A stretch of 37,088 nt of DNA, taken from positions 1-37,088 of the forward strand of contig QZKU01000106.1 in assembly GCA_003598085.1 (NCBI GenBank). The letters are read 5' to 3'. Shown in pieces: positions 9,002 through 17,005 of this stretch. The notes beneath the pieces are model-generated. The model searched no databases. It was not told where the DNA came from and was given only the letters and a program-made list of their open reading frames with translations. Position 1 is the first letter of the stretch, and each line of letters starts with the position of its first letter. The position numbers were made by a program, and so were the translations under genes. The stretch is from Candidatus Abyssobacteria bacterium SURF_5. Lineage in GTDB: Bacteria; Abyssobacteria; SURF-5.

Positions 9002-9943
9002 ATGGGACAGAGCAAGCCAATCACAGTCTTAATCGTCGATGATGAGGATCGCTTCCGAATCACCACAACAGCCTCTCTCAAGAAGCGCGGCTTCGAAGTT
9101 ATCGCTGCATCAAGCGGAGACGAGGCGGTAGAGCACGTAAGACAGCACCGGGTCGACGTAGTGGTCATCGACATAAAGATGCCGGGAATGGATGGACACG
9201 AAACGCTTCGCAGGATAAAGAAGCTTACCCCCGAGGTCGAGGCTATTATACTTACTGGATACGGATCGCTTGACTCCGCACTCGAGGGATGGCGTGAGGG
9301 GGTGTTTGCGTTTCTGACCAAGCCTTCCAGCATTGACTTTCTTGCACAAAGAATCCGCGAAGCCTTTGATAAGAAGAACGGGACATCCATCCGGGAATGT
9401 CGGGTAAAAGATTTTATGGAGCCGCTATCAGCATTCATTCGAACCATCCATGAGGATCAATCCGTGGCCGAGGCAGTCGAGGCGATGCGCCGTTTCTTTG
9501 CAAGTACAATAAACGCGACGAAGCGCAGGGAAACCTTGCTCCGTTCCCTGCTGGTCACGGATAGACGCAACAAGATCGTCGGCGTTATCGGACTTTTCGA
9601 TCTCCTGCGCGGATTGCAGCCTCCTTGCCTGCGGTTATCCGATGACCGCTCGAGCACTGCCGATTCGATATATCTTGAGCCTTCCGTCTGCCTGGGCAGT
9701 TTCGTCATGATGGTTCGCGAGATGGCGTCACGAAAAGTCCGCGACCTGATGCCGGAACGGACTCCGACTATCGCCGCGGACGCAGACCTCATAGAAGCTG
9801 CGAACAGGCTTTTGTCTCTCAGGGTTCAAAGTCTGTTGGTTATGGACAAAGGGGAGCCCGTTGGAGTGCTTCGCGACAGCGACCTTTTCTTTGCGATGGC
9901 GGACACCATGAGGAAGCGTCCCGCTGATGTCATGTCTCATTGA
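9002..9943 (+). CDS. Response regulator with receiver and paired CBS motifs
   Basis: From this start the protein is 313 aa. Residues about 1-125 form a receiver with DDE at 13-15, Asp57 in VIDIKMPGMDG, Thr in LTGYG and Lys in LTKPS. Two CBS motifs follow: one beginning VKDFMEPLSAFI (about 138-210) and one beginning VRDLMPERTPTI (about 240-305) with a clear LLVMDKGEPVGVLRDSDL core. CBS pairs usually bind adenine nucleotides or S-adenosylmethionine, so this protein may combine phosphorylation with energy or nucleotide status. An in-frame ATG at 8942 exists, but the G-rich site at 8990-8995 is placed for 9002. It is the last gene of the kinase cluster. Confidence 0.9.
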   Translation: MGQSKPITVLIVDDEDRFRITTTASLKKRGFEVIAASSGDEAVEHVRQHRVDVVVIDIKMPGMDGHETLRRIKKLTPEVEAIILTGYGSLDSALEGWREGVFAFLTKPSSIDFLAQRIREAFDKKNGTSIRECRVKDFMEPLSAFIRTIHEDQSVAEAVEAMRRFFASTINATKRRETLLRSLLVTDRRNKIVGVIGLFDLLRGLQPPCLRLSDDRSSTADSIYLEPSVCLGSFVMMVREMASRKVRDLMPERTPTIAADADLIEAANRLLSLRVQSLLVMDKGEPVGVLRDSDLFFAMADTMRKRPADVMSH

Positions 9944-10097
9944 ATCGCCGAGTTGGTCGCGAATAACACCGAAATGGCATACTGAGGAAAAAGACGGAGT
10001 CGGACATGATCGCTTGCATGTCTTGTTTCTCAGAAAAGGGGATCAGGCAAAATCGTTTCATGGTAGAAAGACCTGAATGGTCGCATAAGGAACGCGT

Positions 10098-12278
10098 ATG
10101 GCTAAAGACATCGATTTCATTATGAACCCGAAGGCGATCGCAGTAGTCGGAGCGACAAATCGTCCGGGAAGCGTGGGGTTAGCCGTTTTCTCGAATATCC
10201 TTAACGCGGGATATCAGGGGGTGCTCTATCCCGTTCATCCTACGGCCAGATCCGTGTACGGGGTAAGAGCTTATCCGCGTCTCATGGATGTCCCCGATGA
10301 AATCGATTTGGCCGTCATTGTCGTGCCTGCAGAGGTTGTTCCCTCCGTTGTCGAAGACGCTGCGCAGAAAAAAGCGAAAGGACTCATTGTCATTAGCGCT
10401 GGTTTCAGAGAAATCAGGGGTCGCGGCGCCGAACTGGAGGCTCAGCTGAAGAGAACAATCAAGGAGCACGGGATGCGACTGATCGGCCCCAACTGCCTCG
10501 GCGTCATTAACACGAACGACGACGTCCGGATGAATGCCAGTTTTGTCCGCAAGATGCCGAAAGCAGGAAATATAGCTTTCATATCACAGTCAGGCGCACT
10601 CTGCGCGGCTGTGCTCGATTTTGCCGAGGGCGAGGAAATCGGATTCTCCAAGTTTGTCAGTTTTGGCAATAAGGCCGATGTGAATGAAACCGACCTCCTC
10701 CGCTATCTCAAGGACGACCCCCACACCGATGTGATTCTGATGTATTTGGAAGACATCACCAACGGCCGCGAATTCATCGAAACGGCCCAGGAAATCACAT
10801 GGGGAGCGCACAAACCCATTCTTGCAATCAAGTCCGGACGCTCGCCGGAGGGTGTCCGCGCGGCCGCTTCCCATACGGGTTCGCTGGCCGGGTCCGATCT
10901 GGCCTACGATGCCATATTTCTTCAGTCCGGCATTCAGCGGGTTGAAGGAACCGAAGAGCTGTTCAACTGCGCCATCGCCTTCGCCAATCAACCGGTGCCG
11001 AAGGGAAATCGAATCGCCGTAGTCACCAATGCCGGCGGACCGGGCATTATGGCCACAGACGCGGCAATTCGTCATGGGCTGGCGCTCGCCTCGTTCACGG
11101 AAGAAACGCGAAAGAAACTCAAGAAGCATTTGCCGAAAACCGCAAGCATAGAGAATCCCGTGGACATAATCGGGGATGCCACACACGAGCGGTATGAAGA
11201 TGCCATCCGGGATATCCTCAAGGACGAAGGAGTAGACGGGGCAATTGTAATCCTCACACCGCAGGCCATGTCCGACATTATGGAAACAGCGCGAATCGTG
11301 CCGCGAGTGGGGCAAGGGATTGACAAACCGCTTCTGTGCTCATTCATGGGGGTCGTCGATGTCTCGGAGGGAGTGAGATACCTGGAAAAGAATGGAATAC
11401 CCAATTACGCCTTTCCCGAGGAAGCCGTGAGGGCAATGTCCTCGATGGAGCGTTTTGGAAATCGCCTCAGACTCGAGAAAAGGGGAGTCCGCCGCGTGGC
11501 TGCAGACTTTGAAGCGGCCTCAGAATTGATCAGAGATAAACTCGGCGAGAGGGATCAGTATCTGATGCCGGAGAATGAGGCAAATGAGATTCTTCAGTGC
11601 TACGGATTTCCGGTTCTCAAGAGTGTCCTCATCGAAGAGGAATCGGAGGTCGAAAGTGCAGCAAAGGAGATCGGCCTGCCGGTTGCCATGAAAATCTGTT
11701 CCCCCGATATCGTTCACAAGTTCGACGCGGGTGGAGTTCGCCTGAAAATCAAGACCGTGGATGAGGCGCTGCGGGCCTTCCGGGAAATAATTACAAATGC
11801 CAGGAAACATAATCCCTCGGCGACAATCAAAGGAATCCTCGTCGAAAGAATGGCGCCGGGAGGCGTAGAGGTTATCCTGGGCGCCAGTAGGGACCCCAAA
11901 TTCGGACCCATTTGCATGTTTGGTCTGGGCGGCACTTTTGTTGAAACGATAAAGGATGTTACATTTCGCGTGGCCCCCATGTGGGAAATTACCGCAGAGA
12001 GGATGATAAGTTCAATCAAAGCTTACGGCGTTCTCAAGGGGATTCGCGGCAATCCGCCGTCGGACATCGATGCCATAAAGGATTGTATCCTCCGGCTGTC
12101 CCAGTTAGTTACCGATCACCCGGAAATCGTCGAACTGGATATCAATCCCCTGATCGTCTATCCCGAGGGCAGGGGGTGTGTCGTGGCCGATAGTCGAATC
12201 CTGTTGTCGCGTGTGCAGCGGATTCCGGCAAACCCAAGCCGGGAACTTGTAGCGCGGACGATGGCGGCCAAGGCGTAA
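10098..12278 (+). CDS. ADP-forming acyl-CoA (acetyl-CoA) synthetase, fused alpha-beta form
   Basis: A 726-residue acyl-CoA synthetase (NDP-forming). The CoA-binding domain is about residues 5-130 (VVGATNRPGSVG and IGPNCLGVINT). Succinyl-CoA-ligase-like domains follow, with the phospho-histidine His259 in ASHTGSLAGSD. An ATP-grasp beta domain begins near 500 and contains GLPVAMKICSPDIVHKFDAGG and a VELDINPL metal-binding segment near the end. It interconverts acyl-CoA plus ADP and phosphate with free acid plus CoA and ATP, giving substrate-level phosphorylation in fermenters and archaea. There is no GNAT domain, so it is not a Pat-type acetyltransferase. The acyl specificity cannot be told. 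Cytoplasmic, apparently a single-gene unit. Confidence 0.93.
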   Translation: MAKDIDFIMNPKAIAVVGATNRPGSVGLAVFSNILNAGYQGVLYPVHPTARSVYGVRAYPRLMDVPDEIDLAVIVVPAEVVPSVVEDAAQKKAKGLIVISAGFREIRGRGAELEAQLKRTIKEHGMRLIGPNCLGVINTNDDVRMNASFVRKMPKAGNIAFISQSGALCAAVLDFAEGEEIGFSKFVSFGNKADVNETDLLRYLKDDPHTDVILMYLEDITNGREFIETAQEITWGAHKPILAIKSGRSPEGVRAAASHTGSLAGSDLAYDAIFLQSGIQRVEGTEELFNCAIAFANQPVPKGNRIAVVTNAGGPGIMATDAAIRHGLALASFTEETRKKLKKHLPKTASIENPVDIIGDATHERYEDAIRDILKDEGVDGAIVILTPQAMSDIMETARIVPRVGQGIDKPLLCSFMGVVDVSEGVRYLEKNGIPNYAFPEEAVRAMSSMERFGNRLRLEKRGVRRVAADFEAASELIRDKLGERDQYLMPENEANEILQCYGFPVLKSVLIEEESEVESAAKEIGLPVAMKICSPDIVHKFDAGGVRLKIKTVDEALRAFREIITNARKHNPSATIKGILVERMAPGGVEVILGASRDPKFGPICMFGLGGTFVETIKDVTFRVAPMWEITAERMISSIKAYGVLKGIRGNPPSDIDAIKDCILRLSQLVTDHPEIVELDINPLIVYPEGRGCVVADSRILLSRVQRIPANPSRELVARTMAAKA

Positions 12279-12346
12279 GGGTTCGCGGCGTTATGTCTTC
12301 AGTCAAGATTCGGGCGAGTTCCATGAATTCAATGAGGGGCTGAACA

Positions 12347-13096
12347 ATGGCACCGGTTTTGGAAATTGAACACATGAGGGTTGTTTTCAAGGGGGCTCGC
12401 AAGCAGAAGGCGATTGTTGCCGTCGATGACCTCACGTTGAATGTTCATGAGGGCGAGATAGTCGGTTTCATCGGTCCGAACGGGGCCGGCAAGACCACAA
12501 CGATCAAGGCGCTCATGGGTTTCATTTTCCCCACGAGCGGGGTGGCTAGAGTGTTGGGATACGAAGCCGGCTCCAAGATCGCGAGGTCTCGGACAGGATA
12601 CTTGCCGGAGGTGGCCCTCTATTATCCCTTCATGACGGCGAGGGAAATCCTGCGGCTTTATGGCAAACTTCAGGGAATCGGCAAGAAAGAAATGGCGGAA
12701 CTCATTCCCCGTTTGATCTGCCAGGTCGGACTCGCAGGATTCGAGAGATTGCGGCTTAACAATTATTCCAGGGGCATGTTGCAGCGCGTTGGGCTGGCTC
12801 AGGCAGTCATGGGCGACCCTGACCTGCTCATACTCGACGAGGTGACTTCCGGACTTGACCCCCTTGGCCGCCGGGATTTGCGCAACATCCTGAGAGATTT
12901 CAAAAGGAGGGGGAAAACGGTATTCTTCTCTTCGCATGAGCTTTCCGAAGTTGCCAAGCTGTGTGATCGGGTCATACTGATTGTTGATGGAAAGGTGATC
13001 CAGGAAAAGTCAACGAGGGAGATACTGGAGATGGAGGGCAAGCAGGACTCCCTCGAGGATTATTTCATGGAAATTGTTGGACACAAAGTCACATGA
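12347..13096 (+). CDS. ABC-2 type transporter ATP-binding protein
   Basis: A 249-residue ABC ATPase. Walker A is GPNGAGKTT (43-51), followed by a Q-loop region. The signature is NYSRGMLQRVGLAQ, the SRGM variant common in ABC-2 exporters. Walker B is LLILDEVTSGLDPLG with a D-loop, and the switch His is in FFSSHELSEV. The closest general match is the CcmA/NosF class. It begins the transport block: the permease follows at once, with either a 23-nt overlap or a 37-nt gap depending on the start used. Confidence 0.93.
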   Translation: MAPVLEIEHMRVVFKGARKQKAIVAVDDLTLNVHEGEIVGFIGPNGAGKTTTIKALMGFIFPTSGVARVLGYEAGSKIARSRTGYLPEVALYYPFMTAREILRLYGKLQGIGKKEMAELIPRLICQVGLAGFERLRLNNYSRGMLQRVGLAQAVMGDPDLLILDEVTSGLDPLGRRDLRNILRDFKRRGKTVFFSSHELSEVAKLCDRVILIVDGKVIQEKSTREILEMEGKQDSLEDYFMEIVGHKVT

Positions 13097-13133
13097 CAGC
13101 CCTTCTGCTCAAAAATCGTATGGAGTTGACACC

Positions 13134-13913
13134 ATGGCTGCCGTCGGTTCTACCGAACTCGCCATTGGCCGGGCAGTGCTGCTTGAGGCCATCCGGCGTA
13201 AAGACATTTATGTGATCCTGATCCTTTCGAGCATCATCATTGCGGTAACGGGCGTCTTTAATGCTTTCGACGTGCCCGAGCTCCGCAAATTTATGATTGA
13301 TGTGAGCCTATCAAGCATCAATGTCTTTATCGTCATTATTGCGGTTCTCGTGAGTGCGAGGCAGTTGCCTTACGAGCTTGAGCATCGCACGCTGTATCCG
13401 ATGCTTGCGAAACCGGTTGGCAGATTCCAGTTCCTGGTGGGAAAGTTTTTAGGAGCCGTGGAACTGTCGTCTGCAACCCTGGCCATGTTTTTGACTGTGG
13501 CCGCAATTGTTTTCATCGGATTTGGCATTCCGCTAAGCGGCATGTTCTTCCAATACATGTATCTCAAATGGATCTCGTTATTTTTGATTTGCTCGATGAC
13601 GCTTTGCCTTTCCCTCGTTCTCACTCATGCCGCTAATGTGACGATTTCTCTGCTCCTCTGCATGGGCGCATCGATGTTCACGCGGACCGCGACCATCGTC
13701 CATGATTCCCTGAATCCATGGCAACAAAAGCTGATTACCGCAGCGTACTGGATATTTCCTCACCTCGACCTTTTTGACGTATCGAAGAGGGTGATCCATG
13801 GTTGGCCGCCGGCGCCGGCATGGGCACTGGCAGCCATGACTCTTTATGCACTGAGTTACACCGTTATCTTTCTTGTCCTGGGCCATCTGCGTTTTCGCCG
13901 ACTACCGCTGTAG
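13134..13913 (+). CDS. ABC-2 type transporter permease
   Basis: A hydrophobic protein with about six membrane helices (first helix near residues 23-41, last near 235-253) and the SARQLPYELEHRTLYPMLAKP segment typical of NosY-like ABC-2 permeases. It partners the ATPase just upstream. I prefer the ATG at 13134 (259 aa), because the residues encoded from the in-frame start at 13074 look like read-through of the junction. The cargo is not evident; linkage to metal-transport-like genes suggests a role in metal handling or envelope assembly. Confidence 0.87.
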   Translation: MAAVGSTELAIGRAVLLEAIRRKDIYVILILSSIIIAVTGVFNAFDVPELRKFMIDVSLSSINVFIVIIAVLVSARQLPYELEHRTLYPMLAKPVGRFQFLVGKFLGAVELSSATLAMFLTVAAIVFIGFGIPLSGMFFQYMYLKWISLFLICSMTLCLSLVLTHAANVTISLLLCMGASMFTRTATIVHDSLNPWQQKLITAAYWIFPHLDLFDVSKRVIHGWPPAPAWALAAMTLYALSYTVIFLVLGHLRFRRLPL

Positions 13914-13928
13914 GAGGAGGGATTGGGG

Positions 13929-14855
13929 ATGCTTCTTTGGAAGAAACTGTCAGTCGGTGCGGCGTGTTTGGCACTGACCTGCGTAGCCGGGTTGCTCGCG
14001 AAGAAGGCGGAACCGGCTTTGGAAATAACGGAAGCATTTGGAAGCGAAGAACTCCACCATGTGAGCCATTCAATGCCGATGACGTTGCTGGGACAATTCC
14101 GTATTAACCTGGGCGCCTATTTGTGGTTGAAGACAATAGATTACCTGCACAATGGCATTACCTATCGTCCCTTCACCACGACTGAAAGGGCGGGGGGCAT
14201 GCATGAGCACGAACATGATCTTGGAGGCTTCGCACAGCACCAATGCGGTGGTCCCACACTGATTCCATCTAAAGAAAAAGACTGGAGAGGAGTTTTCGGA
14301 GATCTGGAGCGGAACCTCCAACCCTATCGACCCGGACCCGCCCGTCACAGCGACCCTCAAGAACTCATCCCATGGTACCGCATCCAAACCATCATAAACC
14401 CCCTCGATGTGGATGCGTATGCCACATGTGCCTTCTTCCTGGCTGACTTTGCCCGAGAGCCTGAGAAGGCCCTTGCTTTCCTTAAGAGAGGCGTTGAGAA
14501 TAACCCGCACAGTCCCGTCTTGTATCAATCCATCGGACAGCTCTATTTTGACAAATGGAAGAGATATGACGAAGCAATACCGTATCTTCAAAAAGCAATT
14601 GCTGTAGGCCAAGAGATACAAGACCGCGACACAAAACAAGAAAAGGCTTTCGGCGATGCATATCTTTTTCTTGCCAGGGCATATCGGGAAAAACGAGAAC
14701 TTGATGCGGCGCTGCGAATTGCCGAGAAGGGAATGACCGAATGTCCAGCCAATAACTTCATCCGCATCATTCACCGGGTTATCAAAAAGGAAATGAAGGA
14801 GAACGCCCCCTCAGGGATCGAGGAGCGGCATGACACGTGTGAGGACGAAAAGTGA
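13929..14855 (+). CDS. Membrane-anchored TPR protein with His-rich loop
   Basis: About 308 aa. A single N-terminal hydrophobic helix (residues about 6-24) would anchor it with the rest outside the cytoplasm. Residues about 85-105 hold a His/Cys-rich loop (MHEHEHDLGG, AQHQCGG) that could bind metal ions. The C-terminal half (about 155-290) has three or more TPR-like helix pairs, including NPHSPVLYQSIGQLYFDKWKRYDEAI. The ATG at 13929 is favoured over TTG at 13923 because AGGAGG at 13915-13920 is correctly spaced for it. It sits between an ABC-2 permease and a 10-TM exporter and ends one base before that gene, so it is probably an accessory or scaffolding subunit. No precise family name can be given. 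Confidence 0.75.
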   Translation: MLLWKKLSVGAACLALTCVAGLLAKKAEPALEITEAFGSEELHHVSHSMPMTLLGQFRINLGAYLWLKTIDYLHNGITYRPFTTTERAGGMHEHEHDLGGFAQHQCGGPTLIPSKEKDWRGVFGDLERNLQPYRPGPARHSDPQELIPWYRIQTIINPLDVDAYATCAFFLADFAREPEKALAFLKRGVENNPHSPVLYQSIGQLYFDKWKRYDEAIPYLQKAIAVGQEIQDRDTKQEKAFGDAYLFLARAYREKRELDAALRIAEKGMTECPANNFIRIIHRVIKKEMKENAPSGIEERHDTCEDEK

Positions 14856-15902
14856 ATGGAAATCATTTCAATCTTCAGACAGGCGCTGCTAGTCAGTTTT
14901 TTCGTGTTTGTGATGATGCTTCTGGTGGATTTTGTTGATATCGCCACCAACAGAAGGATATCAGAGATGATGGAGGGTGGCCGGTGGCGCCAGTACGTAT
15001 TGACCTCCTTCCTCGGTTCCACCCCCGGTTGCCTGGGCGCTTTCATGAACGTGACGCTTTACGTTCACGGAATGATCTCTTTTGGCGCTGTCGTCGGCGG
15101 CATGATAGCTACTTCCGGGGACGAGGCATTTGTGATGCTTGCCCAGTTCCCGGGCGCCGCCATGGTGCTTTTCGGGTTGCTCTTTGTTTTCGGAGTCGTT
15201 TTTGCTTGGATAACCGACAAGGTTGTGCCTATTCTTCGGATCGTTCCCCGTGAGGCATGCCTTCAAGCAGAGTGCGAACGCTGCGTGTCCGATAGAAACG
15301 CCGAAGACTTTGCCGGAATTTTTGCCACTGAAAACCTGTCAAAAAATCTGCGTTCGCTTTCCTTTACCCGGTTTCTCTTACTTATCCTATTGACTTCCTA
15401 CCTGGTGCTAGTCACATTTGGAATAATCGGCGCTCCTGATTGGAACTGGAAGCGCGTCACCTTCATAATATTGTCGCTGTGTTCTCTGTATGTTGCGGCC
15501 GGCGCTTCTGAACATTATCTGCACGACCATATCTGGGAGCACATAATCAAGAGGCACCTGTTCCGGGTTTTCTTCTGGACCTTCGGCGCTCTGCTTTTCG
15601 TGCACTGGGGTCTGGCCTATTTGAACCTGGAGTCGTTCATTCGGGGACACATGATGTGGGTGCTCTTGATCGGCGCCCTGATAGGGGTAATTCCGGAGTC
15701 AGGGCCTCACATGATATTTGTGATGATGTATGCGCAAGGATTGATACCCTTTTCCGTACTTCTGACGAGTTCGTTTGTTCAGGACGGCCACGGGATGCTC
15801 CCGCTGCTTTCTTACAGTGTCAGGGATTCGGCCCTTATCAAAGTCTTTAATCTTGTCTTCGGGCTTTCGATAGGAGCAGTTCTTTTCGCATTAGGCATGT
15901 AG
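14856..15902 (+). CDS. Putative 10-TM heavy-metal exporter (ArsP_2-like)
   Basis: A 348-residue polytopic protein with about ten membrane helices in two similar halves. Each half has a G-x-x-P motif followed by G or C: STPGCLGAF near residue 55 and VIPESGPHM near 275. This duplicated pattern fits the putative 10-TM heavy-metal exporter family (ArsP_2, also annotated as arsenic or manganese transporter). The central cytoplasmic loop (about 125-170) is Cys-containing (REACLQAECERC) and may bind metal. The ATG follows the TPR stop codon directly, so the two are translationally coupled. The exported ion is not known. Confidence 0.72.
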   Translation: MEIISIFRQALLVSFFVFVMMLLVDFVDIATNRRISEMMEGGRWRQYVLTSFLGSTPGCLGAFMNVTLYVHGMISFGAVVGGMIATSGDEAFVMLAQFPGAAMVLFGLLFVFGVVFAWITDKVVPILRIVPREACLQAECERCVSDRNAEDFAGIFATENLSKNLRSLSFTRFLLLILLTSYLVLVTFGIIGAPDWNWKRVTFIILSLCSLYVAAGASEHYLHDHIWEHIIKRHLFRVFFWTFGALLFVHWGLAYLNLESFIRGHMMWVLLIGALIGVIPESGPHMIFVMMYAQGLIPFSVLLTSSFVQDGHGMLPLLSYSVRDSALIKVFNLVFGLSIGAVLFALGM

Positions 15903-16099
15903 TGGGGTCGGGGTGACGCGGAGATGCGAAGAGTGATATAGTCGGAAAGAAACGCGAGATGGGTGACAAATTGAAGAATGCGATATGCGAATGCTGAGCC
16001 ATATCGACCACCGTTGTGAATAATCTATTTTAGATGTCAATGCCGGGTTACGGTATCGCTTCGCAGCACCGGATAAGACGGCGCCAAAAGAGAATCGAT

Positions 16100-16873
16100 A
16101 TGGCGGGAAACATTGGCCAAGCTCTATTGCTGACAACCGTTGCAGGACTTGCCACAGGCGTGGGAAGCATCATCGCCTTTTTCATCAAGAAACCGAAAAC
16201 ATCCTATCTCTCCTTCTCTCTGGGTTTTTCAGCAGGTGTGATGATTTTCATATCGTTTGCCGAACTGCTGTCTGAAGCGGTGGCCGGCGCGGGCAAGATA
16301 TGGGGTTTCGGCGGCTTCTTCATCGGAATCGTGTTCATTGGCATCATCGACAGGCTTGTTCCGGAGGTGGTAAATCCTCACCATGTGGATGTAGCTTCAT
16401 ACGTTTCGGAAGCCGGAACAGACGAAGCAATTATGAAGACCGGTATTCCCACGGCGCTCGCAATTGCCATTCACAACTTCCCCGAGGGATTGGTCACATT
16501 CGGAACGGCTCTCACTGACGTAAAGCTTGGCGCGATCACAGCTTTTGCCATCGCTATCCATAACATCCCGGAAGGCGTCTCTGTCTCGGTCCCAATCTTT
16601 TATGCGACGGGTAACAGGAAAAAAGCATTCTTATGGTCCTTTCTGTCGGGAGCAACGGAACCTGTCGGAGCTCTTGTGGGGTTTTTGTTATTAATGCCTT
16701 TTCTGACAGAAAAACTACTGGCGCCCCTTCTCGCAGTCATCGCGGGAATTATGGTCTATATTTCATTGGATGAACTCATTCCCATGGCGCATCGTTATGG
16801 CCATGGCCACATCGCTATGTTCGGAGTAGTCCTCGGCATGTTCATCATGGCTCTGGGTTTACTGATGTTTTAG
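16100..16873 (+). CDS. ZIP-family divalent metal transporter (ZupT-like)
   Basis: From the ATG at 16100 the protein is 257 aa, the length of E. coli ZupT. It has eight predicted membrane helices and both metal-site signatures, HNFPEGLVTF in helix 4 and HNIPEGVSVS in helix 5, plus the ATEPVGA motif in the next helix. ZIP proteins import Zn(II), Fe(II) or Mn(II) into the cytoplasm. An in-frame ATG at 16034 would add a basic N-terminus unlike the family. It lies about 200 nt after the putative exporter, so it may be a separate transcription unit within a metal-transport neighbourhood. Confidence 0.9.
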   Translation: MAGNIGQALLLTTVAGLATGVGSIIAFFIKKPKTSYLSFSLGFSAGVMIFISFAELLSEAVAGAGKIWGFGGFFIGIVFIGIIDRLVPEVVNPHHVDVASYVSEAGTDEAIMKTGIPTALAIAIHNFPEGLVTFGTALTDVKLGAITAFAIAIHNIPEGVSVSVPIFYATGNRKKAFLWSFLSGATEPVGALVGFLLLMPFLTEKLLAPLLAVIAGIMVYISLDELIPMAHRYGHGHIAMFGVVLGMFIMALGLLMF

Positions 16874-16899
16874 GAATCTCCCAGAACCAGAGACATTCC

Positions 16900-16916
16900 A
16901 CGCCTTTTGCAGGCGT
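16900..16916. terminator. Weak hairpin after the ZIP gene
   Basis: ACGCCT and AGGCGT arms around a 5-nt loop, 27 nt after the stop. No T-run follows, so an intrinsic terminator is doubtful. Confidence 0.25.
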
Positions 16917-17005
16917 CGCATTCGGGTCGTTTCGCGGAATTTTTCATTTCACGCACCATATGATACGATGAAAAACGAGACCGTCCGGATTCGGCTGGAG
17001 CATTT

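Noticed and set aside
10590-11315. Minus-strand open frame (241 codons)
   Set aside because: It is the opposite strand of the acyl-CoA synthetase; no family features.
12766-12800. Unusual ABC signature (SRGM in place of SGGQ)
   Set aside because: This variant is common in ABC-2 exporters of the NosF/CcmA type and is not a sign of inactivity.
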